Source: PALSA-894 sp963734185 (lineage in GTDB: Bacteria > Pseudomonadota > Alphaproteobacteria > Rhizobiales > Xanthobacteraceae). From it: 64,000 bases of DNA. The notes beneath the pieces were generated by a model. It made no database searches. It saw only the letters and a list, made by a program, of their open reading frames with translations, and was not told where the DNA came from. Positions 42,852 to 51,050 of the stretch are shown piece after piece. Positions within the stretch are counted from its first letter, which is position 1; every line of letters starts with the position of its first letter. Position numbers and translations under genes: made by a program. Where the stretch lies: NCBI GenBank assembly GCA_963734185.1, contig CAVTGA010000001.1, forward strand, positions 2,976,001 to 3,040,000, read 5' to 3'.

Positions 42852-42880
42852 CATGCTACAATGAGTAAACTCAGGTGAGG
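42852..42880 (+). promoter_or_regulatory. Extended -10 promoter-like element, copy 2
   Basis: catgctacaatg followed by agtaaactcaggtgagg, matching the copy at 41677-41705 in about 24 of 29 positions. It lies 19 bases before the start of the next gene, giving a transcript start near 42869. Confidence 0.5.
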
Positions 42881-42898
42881 GGCGAAGGGCTAGGTATC

Positions 42899-43222
42899 AT
42901 GGCGAGACGGCTGGGGGGATGGACACGACTGGGCATCGTCCTGTCGATAGTTTGGTTTATCGGTTGCTTTGGATATTTTTGGGTGCAGTATGCTGAGACG
43001 AAGACATCCGGCGCGTGGATTCTGTACGAAGGCTGCATCCGTGATGCTGTGAAGACAGGCGAGCAATGTTTCAATGAGCGGCTCGCCAGGCCAACCACAC
43101 CTACTGCGAGGGAAGCTGGAGAGATAGCGCTGGTGGCGCTCGTCCCAATCCCGATAGTGTGGCTTCTGTGTTTTATCGTATTCCGCACCGTTCGATGGAT
43201 ACGGCGCGGCTTCGCGGGCTAG
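42899..43222 (+). CDS. Hypothetical two-helix membrane protein
   Basis: 107 residues. MARRLGGWTRLGIVLSIVWF begins the first membrane helix; the second is near residues 76-98 (VALVPIPIVWLLCFIVF). The loop between has two Cys (YEGCIRDAVKTGEQCFNERL). Small proteins starting with LGGW.R are common in mobile elements and phages of this group (from memory). A GAAGGG ribosome site precedes the ATG; the GTG at 42875 is less likely. The end overlaps the convergent HEPN gene by 4 bp. Confidence 0.55.
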   Translation: MARRLGGWTRLGIVLSIVWFIGCFGYFWVQYAETKTSGAWILYEGCIRDAVKTGEQCFNERLARPTTPTAREAGEIALVALVPIPIVWLLCFIVFRTVRWIRRGFAG

Positions 43223-44091
43223 AGGGGAGCACCCGTGCCGTTCTTTGTGTTCGCAGGAGACGGGTCAGCAAGCCCCGACATGGTCTTGTGGCGGGCGTCA
43301 TGGAAGGCTTTCAATCTCTTGACTAGGTTCCGCTTCGGGAGCTTGAACTTTGTGGTCAGATCGCGATCAAGTCGAGTAGCTACCTTCATCGCGTTTTCGG
43401 CCAGAAGAGTGAACTCGTCATAATCAACATGGTGTATTTTTCCAATCGTGAAGGTTGATTTGTGAAATTGAGTTACTCCTACTCGTTTCAAAAAGAGAGC
43501 GTTTACGACGGCCCGATTGTGGGTAGTGATGTTTCTAAGCTCGATGAAGATTGTTAACAGCAAACGCTCTTCATCGCTGGCGAAAAGCGTAAGGCCCAAT
43601 CGGTCGGCTAGGAAGTGCTCAACCTCGCGCAACCCTCCATACGAAAGCTCATTTACTTTCTTGTCGGCGATATATCCAACAATGTCACTTACACGGGTGA
43701 ATTGGAGAATCTCCTCAGTTGATAGCTTTTCAGAGGACCGGAGAACTTCATATCGTTTGCTCACCACTAACTGAATAATCTCCGAGAGATAGGACGATAA
43801 GTTGTTGACCATCGTCGTTAAGAGATGGCGGGAGAGTAGGTAACCGTATGTCCGAACACGTGTGAACGCATGACTGGTGTCCGGAGCATTAGGGTCATAC
43901 TCATCCGGTAGTGCTTTAGCGAGCGCCTTGTGAGCCGTATTTCGCACCTTGTCGACATGGGATGCGGTCATAACGATGAAGAAAAATAAGTTGATAATGT
44001 CCATGTACTCGGCAGCGAAACGGTAGAACGGCTCGCTGGTCGCGAGTTTGGGGTCAGGTTCGTAGATCAGCATCCGATCTTCGTCGCTCAT
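43219..44091 (-). CDS. HEPN-domain protein, putative RNase
   Basis: 290 residues from ATG 44091 (a GTG at 44163, overlapping the terminase end, is the alternative). A helical protein whose key feature is the Rx4H motif RNITTH at 186-191 in IFIELRNITTHNRAVVNALF, the catalytic signature of HEPN ribonucleases and of MAE_28990/Apea-like HEPN families. Such domains act in abortive infection, toxin-antitoxin and CRISPR effectors. The protein sits directly after phage-derived terminase DNA in lower-G+C surroundings. No partner antitoxin (MNT) gene is seen beside it. Function as RNase is inferred from the motif. Confidence 0.6.
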   Translation of the reverse strand: MSDEDRMLIYEPDPKLATSEPFYRFAAEYMDIINLFFFIVMTASHVDKVRNTAHKALAKALPDEYDPNAPDTSHAFTRVRTYGYLLSRHLLTTMVNNLSSYLSEIIQLVVSKRYEVLRSSEKLSTEEILQFTRVSDIVGYIADKKVNELSYGGLREVEHFLADRLGLTLFASDEERLLLTIFIELRNITTHNRAVVNALFLKRVGVTQFHKSTFTIGKIHHVDYDEFTLLAENAMKVATRLDRDLTTKFKLPKRNLVKRLKAFHDARHKTMSGLADPSPANTKNGTGAPL

Positions 44092-44153
44092 GAAGCCGGA
44101 TTGTATTTCCGGTACTCGCTCGACGCCACGCGGCCGTGTAGTCGACGGACTGG

Positions 44154-44999
44154 CTATCCACACCTCATTTCATGAATTTTGCGTGAGACAATTACAGTAG
44201 CCAGTCCCCCCTCGGTGTTGGAATTGTGCGGCGTGAACTTACTGCTCACGCGGCTGGAGCAATGAGCCAGCGGATAAACGTCGTCGCGCTTGCCGAGCAC
44301 GTGGTCGTAGAACCAGAACTCAATGGTCGGATTCCAGTCGAGGAAGATGAACTCCTTGGTGCGTACCTCAAGCTCCTCGAATGCCTCAAAGCCCGTGTTA
44401 TTGCACTCGTTGATGAAGAGCCGATCACGGCGTGCTCCCCTCACCTTCTCCGGCTGATCAACGCTGAAGAACTCAATCTGTGATCCGGTCTCAAACGTGT
44501 AGACGCTGTTGGTCTTGTCCCAGAGCGCGTCGTTGAAATAGCCATATGTCTGCAAGATGAGCAGAAAGTCGCGCATGGCGCCGCGGCGCAGCTGCGGGAA
44601 GCTCTCCGCTACGATGCTGGTGAGCGTCGGCGTCTTGTCGGTTTGGGCAAGGGCAATGAGATAAATGAGGATGGAGACGGTCTTGGAAGCGCTGGTGCCG
44701 CCCTGGACTGCCCGGATGCGCTTACTGAGTGCGGCTACCTTTCTGGTCGCCGTCGTTTCTTGGTACATACAATGGGTGGGCAGCGTCTCTCCGTTCGTGG
44801 TGTGGTCTACGTGCTCGACGGGCTTGGCGAACGCGTTCTGACCGAAGTATACGGCCAAGCGAATGTCGCCCATGTACTGGTCGATAACGAACTCAGCGAA
44901 CTTGCGGCGTTCCTCTTCAGTCACGTAGTCAGGGAAGCGTGGAAGATTCGTGCTCCCTTTGGGCCTGCCTGCTCCTGGACGTTTGCCGCCTTTAGCCAT
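44154..44999 (-). CDS. Phage terminase large subunit, C-terminally truncated
   Basis: 281 residues. An N-terminal AKGGKRPGAGRPKGSTN segment of the type used in terminase DNA-binding regions is followed by the packaging ATPase: AVQGGTSASKTVSILIYLI (Walker A-like GxxxxSKT) and RRDRLFINECNN (Walker B). Large subunits usually run beyond 400 residues with a C-terminal RNase-H-like nuclease; here the frame ends after VIVSRKIHEMRCG and the nuclease is missing. It is therefore a remnant of a prophage packaging module, probably inactive. The VRR-NUC gene upstream on the same strand comes from the same module. Confidence 0.8.
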   Translation of the reverse strand: MAKGGKRPGAGRPKGSTNLPRFPDYVTEEERRKFAEFVIDQYMGDIRLAVYFGQNAFAKPVEHVDHTTNGETLPTHCMYQETTATRKVAALSKRIRAVQGGTSASKTVSILIYLIALAQTDKTPTLTSIVAESFPQLRRGAMRDFLLILQTYGYFNDALWDKTNSVYTFETGSQIEFFSVDQPEKVRGARRDRLFINECNNTGFEAFEELEVRTKEFIFLDWNPTIEFWFYDHVLGKRDDVYPLAHCSSRVSSKFTPHNSNTEGGLATVIVSRKIHEMRCG

Positions 45000-45082
45000 T
45001 GAATTTGATTGATTTAATTCTATCACACTCTCCCACTTGCAACTGGAGGCTGGGTGGATAGGATGAGCCAAAGAGGAATGCA

Positions 45083-45928
45083 ATGGAACCGTGGGCGACA
45101 CAGTTGCTGGAAGGTCTCGGCTTCGCGCAACCCTTTGGTTATGCCGCAGCCACCTTCGGAATGTTCCTTTGGCTTTCCAATCGAGCTTCGGAACCGGCAA
45201 CGGAATCACTAAGAAAATATATTCGCTCAGTTCCGCAGACGACCGCGGTAGCCAATTTCAATTTGGAGGTATTCGATCGAATCTACACGAAGCCCCTCTT
45301 TCATGTTCGGGCGCTATTGCGATCGACCATTATTACGTCCGTCATCTCTGTCTTGATCTGGCTCACACTGAGGCCTGCTCCAATCAATGACTTAGCTGCA
45401 ATTCAATATTACGGAGAGAACTTGTTATTTAACGTGCTAGCCGACTACGTTTCCCTCTTTTTCATACGGCGCTGGCTCAGCGTCGCCCGGTCCCGGCCCA
45501 TGTTCAGTTTGATCGCGGCTACCATAACCGGAGTGCTCATCGTTTACCTAAGCTATCTAGTGAGAGAAGGGTTTTTGATCCTTTATAACGTTATAATATT
45601 GGGCAATTCCATCATGAGTACAATCGATTTTGCCGGGAGATGGCATATCTTCAACCCCCTGTACAGCCTTTGGACGCCAGAACAGGCGAGCTGGGAGAAA
45701 GTGGCATATCTATGGCCCGCGTTCGTGGTTCATCTATGGCTACCCCTCTTCGGCCTCGCTGCCGCAATAACTAAGGCAATATCGCTAATGATCCGTGCAG
45801 CTGAGGGAACGCAGTGGTTTGCGAAGGATGGGAGCGATAATCCCTTCCAAGCCGTCGGTTACATCGCTGCTGCAATTGTCTTCGTGGTGGGCGTTGGCCT
45901 TCAGGTGGTAAACCGCTCAGGCTTGTAG
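45083..45928 (+). CDS. Hypothetical six-helix membrane protein
   Basis: 281 residues with about six hydrophobic segments, near 16-31, 80-96, 112-130, 143-165, 215-236 and 258-276, separated by short loops. The ATG has an AGAGGAAT ribosome site. G+C content is low for this genome. It is inserted, on the opposite strand, between the terminase and VRR-NUC remnants, so it may be moron-type cargo. No family recognised. Confidence 0.6.
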   Translation: MEPWATQLLEGLGFAQPFGYAAATFGMFLWLSNRASEPATESLRKYIRSVPQTTAVANFNLEVFDRIYTKPLFHVRALLRSTIITSVISVLIWLTLRPAPINDLAAIQYYGENLLFNVLADYVSLFFIRRWLSVARSRPMFSLIAATITGVLIVYLSYLVREGFLILYNVIILGNSIMSTIDFAGRWHIFNPLYSLWTPEQASWEKVAYLWPAFVVHLWLPLFGLAAAITKAISLMIRAAEGTQWFAKDGSDNPFQAVGYIAAAIVFVVGVGLQVVNRSGL

Positions 45929-46146
45929 CGCGGCCGTTCGGCTCACCATTCTAAAGCCCACGAGCTTGCACATCGTCTATCGAATGAACGACTGCATAGA
46001 GTGCTCCAGCGTCCTCTGCCCGCTTTTGAAAATCCCGCTGCTCGGGCGATTGGTAAGTGCCCGGCCGCTTTACCTCCAAGAAGTACGGGTTGCCAGTAAG
46101 CGTCCGGTGAAGGCCGCAGGCCCGGCAGTTTCGGCGCGTGGGCTGT

Positions 46147-47727
46147 TCAGGCGGCGAGTTGTTCTGCCGCTTTCCAGTTCCAGGGCAGGAGTTGATCGAG
46201 CCGCTGGACGTTGTGATCATTGATGCGGGCGAGCATGTCGGCGAGCCAGGCCTGCGGATCGACGCCGTTGAGCTTGGCGGTCTGGATCAGCGTGAACATG
46301 ACGGCTGCGCGCTCGCCGCCGCGATCGGAGCCGGCAAACAGCCACGCCTTGCGGCCGAGCGCGATGCCGCGCAGCGCACGCTCGGCGGCGTTGTTGCTCA
46401 GGCAGATGCGGCCGTCATCGAGGAAGCGGGTGAACGCCTCGATCCGCTTGAGCATGTAGTCCATCGCCTTGGCGACCTCGTTGTGGCGCGAGAGCCTAGC
46501 CCGTTCGCTCCTCATCCACACGATCAGCTCGTCGACCAGCGGCGCAACCTCTGTCCGGCGCGCCGCAAGCCGCTCGTGCGCAAGCCGTCCATTGATCGCT
46601 CGCTCGGCCGCAAAGATCGCGTCGATCTTTTGCACCGCCGCCATGGCCATGGGCGAGAGCGCAGCCGTGCTCTTGCGATTGCGCGCCTGTGAGGCGATAT
46701 CGGCGAGCTCGAAGAACTTGCGCCGCCCATGCGCCCAGCAGGCCGCTTGCGCAATCCGACCCGCCTCCCGATCCGATTGGTAGAGCGAGTTGAATCCCGC
46801 ATAGGCATCGGCCTGGAGAATGCCGCTGTATCCGGCCAAGTGCCGCTCGGGATGGATGGCGGCGCGATCGGCCGAGTAGAAGAACACTGCCGCCGGCGGG
46901 TCGGGACCGCCAAAGGGCTGGTCGTCGCGCACATAGGTCCAAAGCCGGCCGGTCCGGGTCTTGATCTTGGCAAGCACTGGAACGGTTGTGTCGTCGCCGT
47001 GGATCCGAGCAGCGGCAAAGACATGAGCCTTGATCAGCTCATACAGCGGCATCAGCACCGCCGTGCAGGCGCCGACGTGATCCGCCATGGTGGCGAGCGG
47101 AAGCGCGATCCCCTCGCGGTCAAACTGCTCGCTCTGGCGATTGAGCGGCTGATGGTCGGCGTACTTCGCAACCAGGATCATCGCCAGCAGGCTCGGTCCG
47201 GCATATCCGCGCGCAATCGCATGGAACGGCGCCGGCGGCTGCGAGATCGTCTCGCACGACCGGCAGGAGAACTTCTCGCGCACGTGCTCGGTCACGAACC
47301 ACTGCCGTGGCACCACATCGAGCGTCTCGGTGATGTCCTCGCCGATCTTCGACAGCCTGGCGCCGCCACAGCAAGGACACGTCGTCGGCGCCGGGTGAAC
47401 GATGCGTCGCCGTGGCAGGTGGGCCGGGAAGTTGCGGCGCGTCGCTTGGCGCCGGAAGAACCCTTGAACCGGAATACGCGCCTGCTCGGCTCTAACTTCG
47501 TCCTCTCCCGCCGCCGCCGCCAGTTCCTCCAGCTGCAGCTCCATCTGGTCGAGCAGTCTTTGGCTGCGCTCCGAACGCGGGCCAAACTGCTCGCGCTTCA
47601 TCTTCGCGATCACCAGCTGGAGATGCTCGATCAGCGCCTGCGCTCCGGAGAGCTTCGCGCGCGTCTCGATCAGCGCCGCTTTGAGCGCTTCCTCGCCCTC
47701 GGGGAGTTGATCCGCTGCCCGTGCCAC
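46147..47727 (-). CDS. tnpC: IS66 transposase TnpC
   Basis: 526 residues. An N-terminal coiled coil (LIEHLQLVIAKMKREQFGPR) is followed by a zinc-finger region (RIVHPAPTTCPCCGGARLSK ... CRSCE) and the DDE catalytic domain with HGDDTTVPVL, LQADAYAGFNSLY and a C-terminal LSNNAAERALRGIALGRKAW, all typical of IS66 TnpC. The annotated start is a GTG; the true start may be slightly different. It catalyses transposition of the element. Confidence 0.93.
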   Translation of the reverse strand: MARAADQLPEGEEALKAALIETRAKLSGAQALIEHLQLVIAKMKREQFGPRSERSQRLLDQMELQLEELAAAAGEDEVRAEQARIPVQGFFRRQATRRNFPAHLPRRRIVHPAPTTCPCCGGARLSKIGEDITETLDVVPRQWFVTEHVREKFSCRSCETISQPPAPFHAIARGYAGPSLLAMILVAKYADHQPLNRQSEQFDREGIALPLATMADHVGACTAVLMPLYELIKAHVFAAARIHGDDTTVPVLAKIKTRTGRLWTYVRDDQPFGGPDPPAAVFFYSADRAAIHPERHLAGYSGILQADAYAGFNSLYQSDREAGRIAQAACWAHGRRKFFELADIASQARNRKSTAALSPMAMAAVQKIDAIFAAERAINGRLAHERLAARRTEVAPLVDELIVWMRSERARLSRHNEVAKAMDYMLKRIEAFTRFLDDGRICLSNNAAERALRGIALGRKAWLFAGSDRGGERAAVMFTLIQTAKLNGVDPQAWLADMLARINDHNVQRLDQLLPWNWKAAEQLAA

Positions 47728-47795
47728 GCGTGCAACTGCACCACAATGCGCGGCGATTCGCGCAGCAAATCAGCAGCGTGAGTCATCACGTCGCA

Positions 47796-48143
47796 TCAGC
47801 CCGCCGCCGTCGGCCGCCACGTATGCTGCGGCATCCGCCAGTCGATCCCTTCCAGCAAATATCCCAGTTGCGCCGGCGTGATCGTCACCGTCCCATCCGC
47901 CGGAGACGGCCAGATGAAGCGACCGCGCTCCAGCCGTTTCGAGAACAGGCACAGACCCTGACCGTCATGCCACAACACCTTGATCAGCGAGCCGCGCCGC
48001 CCACGGAACACAAACAGATGCCCCTGGTGCGGATCGCGCCGCAGCTGCTGCTGCACCAGCAGCGCCAGCCCGTCGAAGCCCTTGCGCATGTCGGTGTGGC
48101 CGGTCGCAAGCCATACCCGCGCGCCACTCGGGATCGGGATCAT
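47796..48143 (-). CDS. tnpB: IS66 accessory protein TnpB
   Basis: 115 residues with the IS66 Orf2 signature: MIPIPSGARVWLATGHTDMR KGFDGLALLVQQ and LFVFRGRRGSLIKVLWHDGQ GLCLFSKRLERGRF (split here). Needed for efficient IS66 transposition; biochemical role unclear. Its ATG overlaps the tnpA stop (ATGA). Confidence 0.93.
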   Translation of the reverse strand: MIPIPSGARVWLATGHTDMRKGFDGLALLVQQQLRRDPHQGHLFVFRGRRGSLIKVLWHDGQGLCLFSKRLERGRFIWPSPADGTVTITPAQLGYLLEGIDWRMPQHTWRPTAAG

Positions 48144-48490
48144 CGCCGCCGCTCGCTCCGCGCCAGCGCCGTGATCGCCGCCGATACCGTCGCGGCGTCA
48201 ATCGGTCCGCCAATGCGAAGCCGCGCACCCGTCGCAAACTCGACCTCGATCACGCCCGCCGGCAAAGCTGGTGCCGCGACCGTAACCGCCGCGAAGGCCG
48301 GCGCAGCACCACGATTGCAAAGCTGCTGACGCCAGCGGAACAGCTGGCTGACATGGATGCCCGCGGTCCGCGCCACATCGGATGCCACCGCGCCAGGCTC
48401 CAGCGCTGCTGCGACAATCCGCTCTTTCTCGGCTTGCGACCAGCGACGCCGGCGCTGCACCGATGTGATCACCTCAACCTGCTTCGTCAT
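48140..48490 (-). CDS. tnpA: IS66 accessory protein TnpA (HTH)
   Basis: 116 residues. The N-terminal helix-turn-helix of the IS3/IS66 Orf1 type (RRWSQAEKERIVAAALEPGA and VARTAGIHVSQLFRWRQQL) probably binds the IS ends. First gene of the IS66 operon. Confidence 0.92.
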   Translation of the reverse strand: MTKQVEVITSVQRRRRWSQAEKERIVAAALEPGAVASDVARTAGIHVSQLFRWRQQLCNRGAAPAFAAVTVAAPALPAGVIEVEFATGARLRIGGPIDAATVSAAITALARSERRR

Positions 48491-48776
48491 AGGACTATCC
48501 CTAGGATTAGTCCTATGACCTCACCCCACCCGCGCACACGCGCAAGGCGGCTCACATCGGACGGTTACGGTTGCCACAACGGATCAATATGATGTCCGGC
48601 ACTCCGCGTAAGGAGTGTTTGGGCATGCGACGAAACTGGTTGCTCTTCCAGTCGAACGCGAGCGCGGTGTTTTGGCGGCAGAAGAAGTATTTACGTAGGG
48701 CAAGGTAGTCGCAAATTGCCGATTGGATATCGCGCTCAAGCGGCGCGGGTCGTTTCACTTACTCATTGTCTCATAA

Positions 48777-48807
48777 GAAAAGCCCCCAACCTGGAGGCGA
48801 GGTTGGG
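48777..48807 (-). terminator. Rho-independent terminator, minus strand
   Basis: On the minus strand cccaacct-cgcctcc-aggttggg forms an 8-bp stem, followed by ggcttttctt. It would stop transcription coming from the group II intron before the VRR-NUC gene. The rest of 48808-48998 holds no gene I can support. Confidence 0.65.
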
Positions 48808-49008
48808 AGCGGCTGACCGAGACAGCAGCGATTTGATGAGTTTAGTGGGCTACCGCACGCCCACATTGCGGGTGAGGCTCTCAACGGGCTTCGATGGTCG
48901 CCTACCCCGCCAGCGTGCCTAACCGCTGCTCCGGCGACGGATTCGCAGTCGTGCTTCCGCTCCTTATCGTACCATGCATCCGCGAGGGCGGGATCGCGGT
49001 AGGGACGC

Positions 49009-50538
49009 TCATTGCTGAGCGCCCCCCGCACAGAACCGTACGGGCCCAATTAAGGCATACGGCTCCCACCTTGGGTGTCTGACGGCGAAGCGAACGCTGG
49101 GCCAAGGATGGCGGATATACGGTCTGGGGAGCCAGTCGGCCGCAAGCCTGGTGATGCGCTCCCACGTCGTGAGGTCTTTCTGGCCGCGTCGTCGCAGTGA
49201 GCGCAGCCATTGCTCGGTGACATGGTGGCGGAACGCTTCCATCGCGCGGCTCGCTGTCGGCACCGCGAAGTAGTTGAAGTAACCGGTGACGACGGCACGC
49301 AGCCACTTCCCCTGTTCGGGGATGGGCTGATGCATGCGCTGTCGCAGTCCCCGCTTGATCGACTCGAGCTTCGCCCGCATGCGGTCGCGCCTGGGTTTGC
49401 GTTCGATCAGGAACGCGCCCCGGCGGGATTTGCCGCAGATGAAGGTAAAGCCCAGGAAGTTGAAGTTCTCCGGCTTGCCGAGCCCACGTCGCTTGCGGTT
49501 TTCCGCCGCAAAGCGTCCGAACTCGATCAGCCGGGTCTTCTGCGGATTAAGCGAGAGCGCAAACTCCTTGAACCGCTCACGCATCGTGTCGAGGAAGCAG
49601 CGGGCGTCGCTTTCGTGCTCGAAGCCTACGATGAAGTCGTCGGCATAACGCACGATGATCACGTCGCCCGTGGCCATTCGCCGTCGCCAGCTTTCGGCCC
49701 ACAGGTCGAGAACATAGTGCAGGTAGACGTTGGCAAGCAGCGGCGAGATCACCGCCCCCTGCGCCGTCCCCGTCTCACTGATGCTCACCATCCCGTCTTC
49801 CAGCACTCCTGCCCTGAGCCATTTGCGGATCAGTCGGATGATGCGTCGGTCGCCGATCCGTCGTTCCATGAAGCCGATGAGCCGATCGTGGCTCACCGTG
49901 TCGAAGAACGATTGGATATCGGCGTCCAGTATGAAGTTCACCTTCCTGCTGCTGATGGCCACCACCAGTGCGTCGAGCGCGTCGTGTGCTCCACGTCCGG
50001 GACGGAACCCGTACGAGAAGCCGAGGAAGTCTTCCTCGTAGATTGCGCCGAGCACCGCGGCCGTCGCCCTTTGGACGATCTTGTCCTCCAGGGCTGCCAC
50101 CGCCAGCGGTCGCTCGCGTCCGTCCGGCTTGGGTATGTAGACGCGCCGGGACGGCTGCGGACGATACGCTCCCCGATGGACCCGCGCATGCAGTTCCACA
50201 AGCTTGTGCTCGTGGTTCGCCTCGTAGTCCTTCCACGTCACACCATCCACGCCGGCGGCAGCATCCTCCTTCAACTCGTAGTACGCTGCTTCCAGGTGCT
50301 CGGTGCTCACATGATGCAGGAGCGCGGTGAGCTTCTCCTCTTTCCTCGCTGCTTGCCGTATGCGCTCCAGCCCCTGGGTCACGGTCTCCCGGCTCTGTAT
50401 CCGGCCCGTGTCGTGCTGGGTCGCATTCCCCTCGGCCCCCGCCCTTGGCTCCACCGGCTCCGCACCGGATCGCTCCGCTACGTTCGTCGGCTTCACGGCT
50501 ACTATGGCGGGGTCTGACTTCTCATCTCCGTTCATCAT
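49009..50538 (-). CDS. ltrA: Group II intron reverse transcriptase/maturase
   Basis: 509 residues. Reverse transcriptase blocks include RRVYIPKPDGRERPLAVAAL, FSYGFRPGRGAHDAL, ILDADIQSFFDTVSHDRLI, TAQGAVISPLLANVYLH and the YADD box (IIVRYADDFIVGF). The maturase X domain follows (KWLRAVVTGYFNYFAVPTAS). No obvious HNH endonuclease domain is seen at the C-terminus. The last codons (WEPYALIGPVRFCAGGAQQ) read through intron domain V. It supports splicing and retrohoming of its intron. Confidence 0.93.
   Translation of the reverse strand: MMNGDEKSDPAIVAVKPTNVAERSGAEPVEPRAGAEGNATQHDTGRIQSRETVTQGLERIRQAARKEEKLTALLHHVSTEHLEAAYYELKEDAAAGVDGVTWKDYEANHEHKLVELHARVHRGAYRPQPSRRVYIPKPDGRERPLAVAALEDKIVQRATAAVLGAIYEEDFLGFSYGFRPGRGAHDALDALVVAISSRKVNFILDADIQSFFDTVSHDRLIGFMERRIGDRRIIRLIRKWLRAGVLEDGMVSISETGTAQGAVISPLLANVYLHYVLDLWAESWRRRMATGDVIIVRYADDFIVGFEHESDARCFLDTMRERFKEFALSLNPQKTRLIEFGRFAAENRKRRGLGKPENFNFLGFTFICGKSRRGAFLIERKPRRDRMRAKLESIKRGLRQRMHQPIPEQGKWLRAVVTGYFNYFAVPTASRAMEAFRHHVTEQWLRSLRRRGQKDLTTWERITRLAADWLPRPYIRHPWPSVRFAVRHPRWEPYALIGPVRFCAGGAQQ
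49033..49065 (-). ncRNA. Group II intron domain V
   Basis: GAGCCGTATGC ... GTACGGTTC on the minus strand forms the conserved domain V hairpin that, with domain I, makes the catalytic centre. It overlaps the end of the maturase gene. Confidence 0.8.
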
Positions 50539-50885
50539 CGGCTACGGCTCCTCGCCTTCCCGATGCGGACCGCCGAAACGGCCGGACATGAGGTCTCCCG
50601 GTTCCCGTACAAGGAGCGTGCGCACATGCCAGGGTCTTCGACCACGCCGGGTCGCACGGGCGCTCGCACTATCGCGCCAGTGCGTGTTGCCTTCCGCCGA
50701 GACGACGGCGTCGGCACCCGGATTCTTGGTTCTATCGCGGCTCAATGGCTGGCCTGTGCGTTCCCCTGCCGACGCTTCGACATTACCCTCACGGTCATGC
50801 CGCACGGCTCGGGGCCAGTGTGGGTTGCTACGCCTTCACTGCGGAGGACTTTCACCTCCTACTCCTTGCCGGTCTCCCGGCGCAC

Positions 50886-51005
50886 CGTCTCGAACCATGG
50901 CTCAAGGCGCCGGAGCCTGCCGCCATCCTTCGAGACGGGCGCTTCGCGCCCTCCTCAGGATGAGGCCTTCGAGGCTCGCGCTTCGCGCGAGCACCTCAGG
51001 ATAAG
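50886..51005. repeat. cgtctcgaaccatgg-type palindromic repeat (intron 5' exon side)
   Basis: Contains cgtctcgaaccatgg, a cctgccgccatccttcgag block, cgggcgcttcgcgccc, and two cctcaggat(g/a)agg ends. The same composite occurs at 52145-52254. The group II intron begins exactly at its edge. Confidence 0.7.
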
Positions 51006-51050
51006 GCCATCAAGACGGACGTATTCGACTTCCGCGACGTGGTGTCGTCT

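Larger units (their letters stand above)
46096..48568 (-). mobile_element. IS66-family insertion sequence, 2473 bp
   Basis: Terminal inverted repeats begin GTAAGCGTCCGGTGAAGGCC at the left and GTAACCGTCCGATGTGAGCC at the right. The flanks carry an identical 8-bp duplication, ggttgcca (46088-46095 and 48569-48576), as expected for IS66. It holds tnpA, tnpB and tnpC on the minus strand, all apparently intact. The clean duplication points to a recent insertion. Confidence 0.93.
45951..48758 (-). pseudogene. VRR-NUC nuclease gene split by IS66
   Basis: The 5' part (48758 to 48569) codes for MKRPAPLERDIQSAICDYLA ... GVPDIILIRCGN and the 3' part (46095 to 45951) for PYFLEVKRPGTYQ ... DVQARGL. Removing the IS and one copy of the 8-bp target duplication restores a continuous frame of about 109 codons reading VPDIILIRCGNPYFLEVKRP, the D...ExK core of the VRR-NUC family of PD-(D/E)xK nucleases. 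Small VRR-NUC proteins are common in phage replication/packaging regions. Confidence 0.85.
48999..50885 (-). mobile_element. Group II intron with encoded maturase
   Basis: The 5' end reads GTGCGCCGGGAGACCGGCAA (minus strand from 50885), matching the GUGYG start. About 350 bases of structured RNA precede the maturase frame. Domain V and a domain VI-like hairpin (ggggggcgctcagcaatgag) end in CCCTAC near 48999, which is a plausible AY 3' end; that boundary is approximate to within a few bases. The upstream exon lies in a palindromic repeat. The element self-splices and moves by target-primed reverse transcription. Confidence 0.8.

Noticed and set aside
48771..49049. 92-codon minus-strand frame at the 3' end of the group II intron
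   Set aside because: It runs through intron domains V-VI and a strong terminator hairpin, so it is unlikely to be a protein.
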